DNA of 11,885 nt, from NCBI GenBank assembly GCA_026417845.1, contig JAOACM010000084.1, positions 1-11,885 on the forward strand. The letters are read 5' to 3'. Below, piece by piece: positions 5,628 to 11,885 of the stretch. Within the stretch, counting starts at the first letter, position 1. Every line of letters begins with the position of its first letter. The translations under genes and the position numbers were made by a program. The notes beneath the pieces were generated by a model that saw only the letters and a program-made list of their open reading frames with translations, had not been told where the DNA came from and ran no database searches. The DNA is from Planctomycetota bacterium (lineage in GTDB: Bacteria > Planctomycetota > SZUA-567 > H5-PLA8 > CALKMO01).

Positions 5628-8423
5628 ATGGCTGAGGTCAGAGGGCGCCTGCAGGAACTCGCCCAGACCATGCGTACCGGGAGGTTCCCGTTCCGCGAGA
5701 AGTCGCGGCTGGATGCCCTTTCTCAGCTTGAGAAGATGGGGACCCCCGAAGCCTACCGCGCGCTCGTGGAAGTGGCGGCCGACCTGGAGCCGCACGATCC
5801 GATACGGATGCGCGTCATAGATACTCTCAAGACGGTTTCCGATGCCGATCGGGTAGCGGCGCTGGGGGCCATTCTCGAATCTCCGTCTCCGTTCGGCACG
5901 CTGGCGTTCGAGGCGCTGGAGCGTATTGGTACGCCTGCCGCGCTGATGGCCTGTCTTGGAGTGTCCGGGGAGCATCCGTGCTCCGGGCGGCTGGATTCTG
6001 CGTACCTGAAGGCGCCGTATTTCCTGGCGATCGCAGGCGCCGCCCGCGGATTCAACAGGGTTGCCAGGGATCGCGCCGTCCGGCTCCTGGGAACTCTGGC
6101 AGCCGCCGCCAGGGATGGAGACGCGGCGGAATCAGCCCGCGCCAGGGTCATACTTGAAAACCCCGATTCGATCGGTCCGCTGCTTGCCGTTCACGATCTG
6201 CCGGCGGCCAGGGAAGTCCTGGCGTTAATTCTCGACCGTCCGGACCGCGCCGTCGCGCTGCTCGATGCGATGAAGCGGGTGCGCAAACCGGAAGAGGTGT
6301 GGAAGTCGCTCGTCGGGATCGGCTCGCCGGTCATCGCGGCCGCGGCCGTGGCCGACGGACGCTGCGACGATGCCGTCCTCAGGGATGCCCTCGAAACATG
6401 CAGCATGCAGATTCTCCGCTCCCTCCTCGACTCGATGCCTCCCCCCTCCCGCGCCGCCGCTGCCCGTAGGCTCGGCGATCTGAAAGACCCGAAATCGCTC
6501 GAGCTGCTGGCCAGGATGGCCGAGTGGTGTCCGGAGGCCGAGAGGGATGCGATCCTGAGCGTGGCGGCGGATATGCTCAAGGCCGGGTGGCGCGAACTTG
6601 CCGGCGGAGCCGGGGTGCTGCGCACGTGGATAGAGCTTGTACGGAAACACGGCGGTTATCCGGCCGGCCGGGAGATCGCTGCGCTGGCCGAGAGGTTCGA
6701 GAGGCCGGAGGAGTTCGAGGCGGCGGCGGAGGCGATGCGGCTGGCCGACGGGGAGATTGGGGCCGAGGCAGGAAGGGCCGTGTGGAGGAGCGCGGCCATA
6801 CGGGACCCCGTGGCGGCGGAAAGGTTCATGGCGAACCTGTCGGTCAGAAGGCGTATCGAATGGCTGGCGCTCAGGGGCGATTCCGAAGCGAAGATCGCCG
6901 TATTGCTCGGCTGGGGTTTCATCAGCCGTGACGGGATCGCGGCGGCGCAGGTAAGCGACGCGCTGCTGGAGGCAGCCTCCGCCGACATGGATATGTTCGC
7001 GAGGGCGCTGAGGAGGGCGGACGGGGAGCAGCTGGCGGAGGCGGCGGCGTTCGTCGGGACCGTAGGCACCCCGGCCTTCGAAAGGAAACTCAGGGAGGCG
7101 CTGCGCGGCGCTGACGCGGGTCTCGTGGATCGCCTGCTGTCGGGAAGGGCGCGGGCGAGTCTCGATCCGGAGGTGGTCCTGGCCGAGATACGCGCCGGCG
7201 GCGGGCGCGAGGGGGTGGAGCTGGTCGAGGTCTCCATGCTGCCGGCAATGCGGGAGACCTTCGCAAAGCTCGTAATGGTCTCCATCAACGACGCGCGCCT
7301 GGCGGGGATGCTCAGGGCGGCCATAGAGTCCGGCGGCGGGTTTGACGGCCTCAGGTGGGGTTTCGAATCGCCATTCCGGCCCGCGATAGCCAATGCGCTC
7401 AGGGCGATGGGGCTGAAGACGCCCGGTTTCCCGATGGAGCGGGCGACCGCGGGCTATTATGCCCCGGGCGGCATGGGGCGGGCGCGCGAGAAGGCCTGCG
7501 AGCTGTCCTTCGCGCCTCCGATGGCGAAAGGCGAGCTGGCCAGGTTCGTCCACGAGTCTCCCGTTGCTTCCTTCTCGATATCTCCCGACGGCACTACGGC
7601 CGCGTCCGTCTCGTTCCTGCCGCCTTACATCGAAGACGGCTTCGTGTGGAACGTGGAGACCGGCGGGGAGGTGTGCTGCCTGCCGGAACGCTGCAGGCTG
7701 GCGGTCTTTCTGGAGTCCGGCGAGCTGGCGCTGTGGACTGAGATGCCCGGCAGCGGCTGGGCGTCGGTTTTCACGTGGGACCTGAAGGCCGGGACGGTTC
7801 CGTGGCAGGGCGGTACGCTTCCGGCCGTCCCCGCGGCCGTCTCGCCGGCCCGCGGCAGCAGGTGCTTCGCGGCGGTATTGCCGCCGGACGGGCGGGTGGC
7901 CGTGCGCGACGAGGAGGGGCGTGAGCTGCTCCTGCCTCTCGGCGCTCAGACCGCGGCGGTATCGGCCGATCTGAGGAGTCTGGTCGCGTACGTGCCGGCG
8001 GAGAAGGCGCTCGTTGCCTGCGACCTGTCTTCCGGCGATCCTGCCCGGATACTCGCCTCAGCCAGACCCCGGCGCGCCGACGGACCCGTCTCCGCCCTCT
8101 TCATGCCGGACGGCGCCAGGATACTGGCCCGCTCGCGAACCGCCCTGGAGATGCTCCACTTCCCGGCGCTGGCGCGCATCTGGAAGGCCGATTGCGAGAG
8201 GGCCGGAGAAACCTGCGGCGCGGACGAGATCGCCCTGAGCGGCGACGGATCGCTGGTCTTTGCCGCTGGCAGGCGCATAATCGTATGCCGGACATCGGAC
8301 GGACAGGTGGATGCGAGGCTGGCCATCCCGGCGATTCGACTGGCGATCTCCTCCGACGCATCAAGGATGCTGACGGTCCACGACCAGACCATCCGCTCCT
8401 GGAACCTCCGCGATACCCGGTGA
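5628..8423 (+). CDS. HEAT-repeat protein with C-terminal WD40-like beta-propeller
   Basis: The product is 931 residues, started by ATG with GGAGG 8 nt upstream. Residues about 20-600 are almost all amphipathic helices in pairs of HEAT/PBS-lyase type (LDALSQLEKMGTPEAYRALV, FEALERIGTPAALMACLG, ARRLGDLKDPKSLELLARMA). Residues about 640-931 switch to beta-rich repeats of WD40-like type: VASFSISPDGTTAASVSF, FVWNVETGGE, VSALFMPDGARILARS, IALSGDGSLVFAAGRRI and IRLAISSDASRMLTVHD ending in RSWNL. No signal peptide or membrane helix is present, so it is probably cytoplasmic. No enzyme motif is visible. Both parts are protein-interaction scaffolds, so a role in assembling or sensing a complex is the best guess. 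Partner unknown. A possible terminator lies about 120 bp downstream. Confidence 0.9.
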   Translation: MAEVRGRLQELAQTMRTGRFPFREKSRLDALSQLEKMGTPEAYRALVEVAADLEPHDPIRMRVIDTLKTVSDADRVAALGAILESPSPFGTLAFEALERIGTPAALMACLGVSGEHPCSGRLDSAYLKAPYFLAIAGAARGFNRVARDRAVRLLGTLAAAARDGDAAESARARVILENPDSIGPLLAVHDLPAAREVLALILDRPDRAVALLDAMKRVRKPEEVWKSLVGIGSPVIAAAAVADGRCDDAVLRDALETCSMQILRSLLDSMPPPSRAAAARRLGDLKDPKSLELLARMAEWCPEAERDAILSVAADMLKAGWRELAGGAGVLRTWIELVRKHGGYPAGREIAALAERFERPEEFEAAAEAMRLADGEIGAEAGRAVWRSAAIRDPVAAERFMANLSVRRRIEWLALRGDSEAKIAVLLGWGFISRDGIAAAQVSDALLEAASADMDMFARALRRADGEQLAEAAAFVGTVGTPAFERKLREALRGADAGLVDRLLSGRARASLDPEVVLAEIRAGGGREGVELVEVSMLPAMRETFAKLVMVSINDARLAGMLRAAIESGGGFDGLRWGFESPFRPAIANALRAMGLKTPGFPMERATAGYYAPGGMGRAREKACELSFAPPMAKGELARFVHESPVASFSISPDGTTAASVSFLPPYIEDGFVWNVETGGEVCCLPERCRLAVFLESGELALWTEMPGSGWASVFTWDLKAGTVPWQGGTLPAVPAAVSPARGSRCFAAVLPPDGRVAVRDEEGRELLLPLGAQTAAVSADLRSLVAYVPAEKALVACDLSSGDPARILASARPRRADGPVSALFMPDGARILARSRTALEMLHFPALARIWKADCERAGETCGADEIALSGDGSLVFAAGRRIIVCRTSDGQVDARLAIPAIRLAISSDASRMLTVHDQTIRSWNLRDTR

Positions 8424-8969
8424 AAGATTGCGCCCTGACGGGCCGGGCGGGAGTATTTGCGGACGGTCGCCTCCGTTTCCCGCGGCTCTCCCGTAACATC
8501 CCCGATCCCAAGCCCTTTCCGCCCCCCCATTTCTGATCCTCCTTGCCCCAAAAACCGCTCCACAGTAACATTCCGCCGGTCCGGTTTTTTTGGGGCAGGT
8601 TGCCTGGCCGCCGGTAACGCGGCGCAGGCGCCCGGCGGAGGACACGGCGGCACCCGCCAGCGAAGCGCACCGCTGCGACATTTACGGACGCGGCGCGATC
8701 CTGGGGATGCATGGCCGTAAACGCGTACGCTGACCGGGGGCGACCTGAGAGCCGCCGGGGGTAATCCGCGGAGGCAGGTGCGGGAGGCGATGGCGGGCCG
8801 GCCCTCCACTCGACGTTTCCGGAAGCCGGTATTCGACTTTGCGGCTACAGCCATGCACCCCGATCCCGAACGGATTCCCGGCTGATGTTTCGAGAGCGCC
8901 CGGGGATTGATATCTTCCCGGCGCGAGAAGCGGCGTACGACAATTGCCTGTGCAGGGGGGGAGGCCGAA
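8424..8969. other. Intergenic region, 546 bp
   Basis: No credible gene is seen on either strand; the open frames here are GC-driven. Apart from the A/T-stem hairpin at 8544-8597, and GC-rich sequence with a run of seven C near 8523, nothing specific is recognised. The promoter of the gene at 8970 should lie in the last part but no good -35/-10 pair is evident. Confidence 0.6.
8544..8597. terminator. Hairpin with A-tract/T-tract arms, possible bidirectional terminator
   Basis: TGCCCCAAAAACCG (8544-8557) pairs with CCGGTTTTTTTGGGGCA (8581-8597), leaving two extra T in a bulge and a 23-nt loop. The T7 run lies within the right arm. It lies 120 bp after the HEAT/WD40 gene. The A-tract and T-tract arms would suit termination on either strand, but the T run is inside the stem, so a remnant inverted-repeat element is an alternative. 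Confidence 0.5.
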
Positions 8970-10232
8970 GTGAACGGAAGCGAGACGTCGCATTTGAGAG
9001 AACTTGCCGGAAAGTACGCCGGGTACGCTCTCGGCGAAGTCATGAACCGGCGCCGGGAGAAGTGGCGGCTGCACAACGCGCTGCGGGAGCGCACTTTTCC
9101 GTTCCATATCGAGGACAACGGGACCTTTCTGCGCGACCTGAGTCCTCCGTTGAGGTGCGGGGATGAGGATGCCCGCTGGCTCGAGGCGCGGCTGGTTGGG
9201 CCCATCGTGTCGTACGAGCGGATTGACGACGACCGGATCATACCGGCCCGGTTCGTGGTGAACTGGGTCACGGCCGTAAGCAGTTACTGCCCCGAGCTTG
9301 CGTTCCGGCGCCTGCCGGGCACCGGGGGGCCGTCGCTGGCCTACGAGAGCAACCGGCCGATCCGGGACATAGACGCCGACTTCGGCAAGCTCAGGAAACG
9401 CACGATGACCCTGGACAGGGAGAAGACCGAGCGGCGCGCCGAGCTGGCCAGAAAGGTTTTCCAGGGGCTGCTGCCGGTCGAAGTCGGCAGATGCGGCTCC
9501 ATGTATTCGGACGGCATCGCGAACAAGGCCGTGCATCTGCTGGGCATGCAGGAACTCTACATGGAGATGGCCTCCAACCCCGACGCGGTGCACAGGCTGC
9601 TGACGTTCCTGGCCGGGGACAACATCGCGCTGGGCCGGTGGGAGGAGGATCAGGGGCTGCTGACCCTCAACAACGACGGCAACCAGGGCTATTGCTCGGG
9701 CAGCTCGCAGTTTTCCGACGAGATCCCCGGCAGGGAGATCCGGCCGGGCGAGCGGGTTCTTTCGTCCGACCGCTACGGATACCTCGAGGCTCAGGAGGCG
9801 GTCGGCATTTCTCCAGCCATGTTCGACGAGTTCCTGATGCCTCATTTCCTGGAGATATCCCGGAAGTTCAGACTGATGAAGTTCGGGTGCTGCGAGCCGG
9901 TGCACGGGCTGATGCCGCACCTGATGCGGCTTCACGGGCTGCGGAAGGTCAGCGTATCGCCATGGTGCGACCTGAGGAAGCTTGCCGAAGTCTGCAGACG
10001 CGACATCATCTGGTCGCGCAAGCCGGCCCCCCTGAAGCTCTGCGGGGAAACCTTCGATCCGGAGGCGTTCCGGGCGCACCTCCAGGAGACCCTCGACATC
10101 GGAAAGGATTTTTTCATCGAGTTCATATTCCGCGACACCACATCGCTGACCGGGGCCATGGAGGGGCGGATAAAGGAGGCGTGTCGCATAGTAAGGGAGA
10201 TCACAGGATCCCCCGAAGGTTCCCGGTTCTGA
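8970..10232 (+). CDS. Uroporphyrinogen decarboxylase-fold (URO-D/MtaA-like) protein
   Basis: The product is 420 residues from GTG 8970, chosen because GGAGG lies 5 nt upstream; the ATG at 8907 would add 21 unlikely residues without a good ribosome site. The N-terminus (YAGYALGEVMNRRREKWRLHN) and the C-terminal half (MKFGCCEPVHGLMPHLMRLHG, VSVSPWCDLRKLAEVC, PAPLKLCGETFDPEAFRAHL, EGRIKEACRIVREI) match the general layout of URO-D-superfamily proteins of the MtaA/CmuA type. Classical UROD heme-pathway residues are not evident. GCCE at 306-309 and Cys333 are candidate zinc or substrate ligands, similar in placement to the Zn-binding cysteines of corrinoid methyltransferases; this is inference. No corrinoid protein or reactivase gene is nearby. 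A role in methyl transfer to or from a corrinoid protein is possible but unproven; true heme synthesis is unlikely. Confidence 0.82.
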   Translation: MNGSETSHLRELAGKYAGYALGEVMNRRREKWRLHNALRERTFPFHIEDNGTFLRDLSPPLRCGDEDARWLEARLVGPIVSYERIDDDRIIPARFVVNWVTAVSSYCPELAFRRLPGTGGPSLAYESNRPIRDIDADFGKLRKRTMTLDREKTERRAELARKVFQGLLPVEVGRCGSMYSDGIANKAVHLLGMQELYMEMASNPDAVHRLLTFLAGDNIALGRWEEDQGLLTLNNDGNQGYCSGSSQFSDEIPGREIRPGERVLSSDRYGYLEAQEAVGISPAMFDEFLMPHFLEISRKFRLMKFGCCEPVHGLMPHLMRLHGLRKVSVSPWCDLRKLAEVCRRDIIWSRKPAPLKLCGETFDPEAFRAHLQETLDIGKDFFIEFIFRDTTSLTGAMEGRIKEACRIVREITGSPEGSRF

Positions 10233-10368
10233 TCGCGCCCCGCGGGTCCCGGCGGGATCGCGTCCGGCGTTGCGGCCGTCGGACCGGCGGGGGCGGAGAT
10301 TGCCGCCGCGTGGCGTTCGTGGGCTCGCGGTACGCGGCTTGGCAGGCGGGCGGAATACGACGGCAGCG

Positions 10369-10394
10369 CGGCGCGGTCAGACCCGGCCGCGCCG
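10369..10394. other. GC-rich hairpin downstream of the URO-D-like gene
   Basis: CGGCGCGG and CCGCGCCG form a perfect 8-bp stem around TCAGACCCGG, 136 bp after the stop codon. It has no T-tract, so it is only a weak terminator candidate. A second small hairpin (GCCCC/GGGGC) lies at 10474-10491. No gene is seen between 10233 and 10513. Confidence 0.45.
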
Positions 10395-10513
10395 TATCAG
10401 GCCCGTCCAGAAGCCCCGGGCGCGGAACTCTGATCCAGGGTGTGGCTCCCTTCCCGTCCGGTCATTGTTTGCCGCCCCCTATGTGTGGGGCACAGGGGCG
10501 CTGGGTATACGTG

Positions 10514-10610
10514 GTAGCGCTATATTGCTGCCCCGCTTGAGCGCACCACTACGAATAGCAGCTCCAGTCTGAACCCGGTAAACAATTACCCCGTCCGGAG
10601 AGTTCCGGAC
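10514..10610 (+). repeat. Dispersed repeat family 2, copy 1
   Basis: The ordered blocks GTAGCGC, ATTGCTGCCCC, AAACAATTAC and GAGAGTTCCG recur at 11642-11790. Between the first and third blocks the lengths are nearly the same (76 and 74 bp). This copy ends in a perfect hairpin GTCCGGA-GAGT-TCCGGAC (10593-10610). Confidence 0.65.
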
Positions 10611-10628
10611 AGATTCCTGGTGCCTGTC

Positions 10629-10754
10629 GGCTTTGTTGCATAAAGGCCGTAAGAACTTGATGTGCAATAGGTTGCGGCATTATGCTCCAGCGGAGCATCC
10701 ACGCGCACCCTATTGTTATATATTGAGTTGCGACTTTAATTGCGCAACAAAGCC
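10629..10754. mobile_element. 126-bp MITE with IS903/IS5-type terminal inverted repeats
   Basis: The ends are GGCTTTGTTGC (10629-10639) and GCAACAAAGCC (10744-10754), a perfect 11-bp inverted repeat like the tips of IS5-family, IS903-group elements (GGCTTTGTTG...). Inside, CAATAGG/CCTATTG (10665-10671, 10709-10715) and ATGCTCC/GGAGCAT (10682-10698) share the same centre, so one strand can fold as a single long hairpin. The flanks are GTGCCTGTC (10620-10628) and ATGCCTGTC (10755-10763): a 9-bp duplication with one mismatch, the size typical of the IS903 group. It has no transposase and is AT-rich. It is inserted in a family 1 repeat. Confidence 0.85.
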
Positions 10755-10755
10755 A

Positions 10756-10839
10756 TGCCTGTCCAAAAACTTCCCGCCGCAATGTCGAAAGCGCAGAGCC
10801 GTAAGCCGCGTGGCGGCAGGTTTCCGGGCGGCCTCCTGG
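10756..10839 (+). repeat. Dispersed palindromic repeat family 1, copy c
   Basis: It starts TGCCTGTCCAAAAACTTCCC, has GCCGTAAGCCGCG in the middle and ends GGCAGGTTTCCGGGCGG. It is the first of three tandem copies and lies immediately beside the MITE, whose target duplication falls in its first bases. Confidence 0.8.
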
Positions 10840-10927
10840 TGCCTGTCCGGAAACTTCTCCGCCCCAGGCAGGTGGGGATCGTCAGCGTATAAGCTCCGCG
10901 CCGGCGGTTTTCCGGACAGACTCTCAG
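10840..10927 (+). repeat. Dispersed palindromic repeat family 1, copy d
   Basis: It starts TGCCTGTCCGGAAACTTC, has the core AGCGTATAAGC and ends GGTTTTCCGGACAG. The two ends are inverted repeats of each other, so the unit is an imperfect palindrome of about 88 bp. This is the best-preserved copy. Confidence 0.88.
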
Positions 10928-11010
10928 TGCCTGTCCAGAAACTTCCTGGCGGAAAGTGGAACTCGCTGAGCGTATAAGCTGCGCTTCGGGAGGTTTCCGG
11001 ACGGGCTGTT
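10928..11010 (+). repeat. Dispersed palindromic repeat family 1, copy e
   Basis: It starts TGCCTGTCCAGAAACTTCC, has the core AGCGTATAAGC and ends GGAGGTTTCCGGACGGG. Its right end reaches the stop codon of xseB, so it could serve as the gene's 3' hairpin. Confidence 0.88.
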
Positions 11011-11371
11011 ATTCCGCCCCTTCCCCATCTCCGGACTCTTCCGGAGCCTCCTCTCCGGCCCCTTCGCCCTGGCCGCGACGGATGCCTTTCAGCCCGCCCG
11101 GCGGGAGATCCTCCAGCACCGGCCCGCCTTCCTTTTCCAGCAGCAGGCGTATCTTCTCTTCGGCGCAGCTCAGTATCCCGCGGCACCTGCGGAGCGCCTT
11201 TATGCCTCGCTCGTAGAGAGCCAGGCTCTCCTCCAGCGGTTTCCCGCCTTCTTCCAGATCGGCGGCGATTTCCTCCAGCTCCTTCAGAGCATCCTCGAAG
11301 CTTCTTGCGTCCGATCCGCCGTCAGCATCCGGCTTTTCCGGTCCACGGGTTTCCTCTCTGGAACGGGCCAT
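11009..11371 (-). CDS. xseB: Exodeoxyribonuclease VII small subunit
   Basis: The product is 120 residues from ATG 11371, preceded by AAAGGAG with 8 nt spacing; an upstream ATG at 11407 lacks a site of this quality. Residues about 24-84 hold the conserved XseB helices: FEDALKELEEIAADLEEG, then LEESLALYERGIKALRRC and CAEEKIRLLL. XseB binds the large subunit XseA to form the nuclease that degrades single-stranded DNA into oligonucleotides, acting in the cytoplasm in DNA repair. The family is usually 70-90 residues; this one has a charged N-terminal extension (about 23 residues) and a Gly/Glu-rich acidic tail of about 30 residues. xseA, normally adjacent, is not in the window upstream or downstream. 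Inverted copies of a dispersed repeat lie on both sides. Confidence 0.95.
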   Translation of the reverse strand: MARSREETRGPEKPDADGGSDARSFEDALKELEEIAADLEEGGKPLEESLALYERGIKALRRCRGILSCAEEKIRLLLEKEGGPVLEDLPPGGLKGIRRGQGEGAGEEAPEESGDGEGAE

Positions 11372-11410
11372 CGCTGTCTCTCCTTTATCCGGCATGCCGT
11401 GTTCCATTAT

Positions 11411-11491
11411 GAGCCTGTCCGAGACCCTCCGGCGCGCAACTTACACGCTCAGTGATCCACGCTGCCCGGCGGGAAGTTTTCGGACAGTCTC
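11411..11491 (-). repeat. Dispersed palindromic repeat family 1, copy f (inverted)
   Basis: Read on the minus strand it starts GACTGTCCGAAAACTTCCCG, has the core GAGCGTGTAAGTTGCGCG and ends GGGTCTCGGACAGGCTC. It therefore faces the opposite way to copies c-e and lies 40 bp upstream of the xseB start codon, so it would be the closest element to any xseB promoter. Confidence 0.8.
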
Positions 11492-11641
11492 CATGAGCCG
11501 GCGGCGACCGGCGCGCACGGCCGCCTTCCGGCACGAACGTCCCCGCGCCCGACGCGGAGGTCTGGCGCCGTCGCTCAGGTGCCGCGTAACCGTTTGCCAT
11601 GCCCATTATTGGATCGCAGCCGCATAGCGGTATTATTCGCA

Positions 11642-11790
11642 GTAGCGCCATTGCTGCCCCATCCGGGCGGGCCGGTGCAAAACGGCGACCGCTGCCTGAC
11701 GCGGCAAACAATTACGGTACAGCGACAAGGCGGCGGCCCAGCCGCCAAGTCGGTTGCGTTGTACGTTATCGCGGGGAGAGTTCCGACCGC
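11642..11790 (+). repeat. Dispersed repeat family 2, copy 2 with internal hairpin insertion
   Basis: The blocks GTAGCGC, ATTGCTGCCCC, AAACAATTAC and GAGAGTTCCG occur in the same order as at 10514-10610. About 60 extra bases lie between AATTAC and GAGAGTTCCG. Most of that is a self-paired hairpin (11717-11764). Confidence 0.6.
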
Positions 11791-11856
11791 GGCAGGGATG
11801 CGTTACCCCAGCCGCACAGAGAGAACGCACAGGACTGGATCTGCGTTCCCCGCGAT
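11717..11856. other. Candidate structured element (hairpin plus three-way junction)
   Basis: First hairpin: GTACA/TGTAC (11717-11721, 11760-11764) encloses CGAC-AA-GGCGGC (11723-11734) paired with GCCGCC-AA-GTCG (11741-11752). Second unit: ATCGCGGGGA (11768-11777) pairs perfectly with TCCCCGCGAT (11847-11856). It encloses a hairpin GCGGC...GCCGC (11789-11815, with inner GGG/CCC) and a hairpin ACGCA/TGCGT (11825-11829, 11842-11846). Four T follow the plus-strand end directly (five counting the last base of the stem). No coding frame explains it. It could be a small RNA, a leader or a palindromic mobile element; the strand is not settled. Confidence 0.5.
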
Positions 11857-11885
11857 TTTTACCCCAGGCATCTTACAGAGAGAGC

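Larger units (their letters stand above)
11372..11885. other. Intergenic region upstream of xseB, to the window end
   Basis: No gene is seen on either strand in 514 bp. It holds an inverted family 1 repeat (11411-11491), a second copy of repeat family 2 (11642-11790) and a multi-hairpin element that ends in T5. Between 11492 and 11640 nothing specific is recognised. Confidence 0.65.

Noticed and set aside
6225..7553. A 442-codon minus-strand open frame
   Set aside because: Shadow of the HEAT/WD40 gene in GC-rich sequence; composition rich in Pro, Arg and His.
7946..10079. Two long minus-strand frames (7946-9271 and 8682-10079)
   Set aside because: They are antisense to parts of the HEAT/WD40 and URO-D-like genes and have low-complexity Arg/Pro/Ser composition with no family resemblance.

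Overview
The window is a high-GC bacterial contig fragment, almost certainly from a metagenome assembly: its first 19 bases are the Tn5/Nextera mosaic-end adapter, so genomic sequence begins near base 20. Its traits are long intergenic gaps full of palindromic repeats, an ECF sigma factor with a membrane-crossing extension, large HEAT/WD40-like and beta-sandwich proteins, and a divergent URO-D-fold protein. These suggest a Planctomycetes/Lentisphaerae-like (PVC-type) or similar uncultivated bacterium. That placement is inference; there is no rRNA or other phylogenetic marker here.

Layout. (1) 1-1815, minus: an open reading frame that runs off the left edge and joins an ECF sigma factor (regions 2 and 4) to a 9-residue repeat linker, one transmembrane segment, a FlgD-like Ig domain and the start of an NHL-type propeller. 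A strong internal ribosome binding site and ATG sit exactly where the membrane segment begins. (2) 1980-2909, minus: a doubtful gene with a credible C-terminal zinc ribbon. Its upstream part is a tandem array of 54-bp units (18 codons) that alternate in type and each carry a small inverted repeat. (3) 2910-3281: intergenic, with two diverged copies of a dispersed palindromic repeat, downstream of a sigma70-like promoter. (4) 3282-5120, plus: a membrane-anchored protein with three beta-sandwich regions. (5) 5628-8423, plus: a 931-residue HEAT-repeat protein ending in a WD40-like propeller. (6) 8970-10232, plus: a URO-D/MtaA-fold protein. (7) 10233-11010: a cluster of repeats including a 126-bp MITE with IS903/IS5-type ends and a near-perfect 9-bp target duplication. 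(8) 11009-11371, minus: xseB, flanked by inverted copies of the dispersed repeat. (9) 11372-11885: no gene, but a second repeat family and a compact multi-hairpin element.

The genes do not form an obvious operon; each complete gene is separated by 150-550 bp and most have their own Shine-Dalgarno sequence. The sigma-sensor fusion and the two beta-sandwich/propeller proteins suggest envelope sensing and protein scaffolding, but no shared pathway can be shown. The strongest candidates for something undescribed are the sigma-sensor ORF with an internal start, the hairpin-bearing 54-bp array next to a zinc ribbon, and the dispersed palindromic repeat family with its nested MITE.
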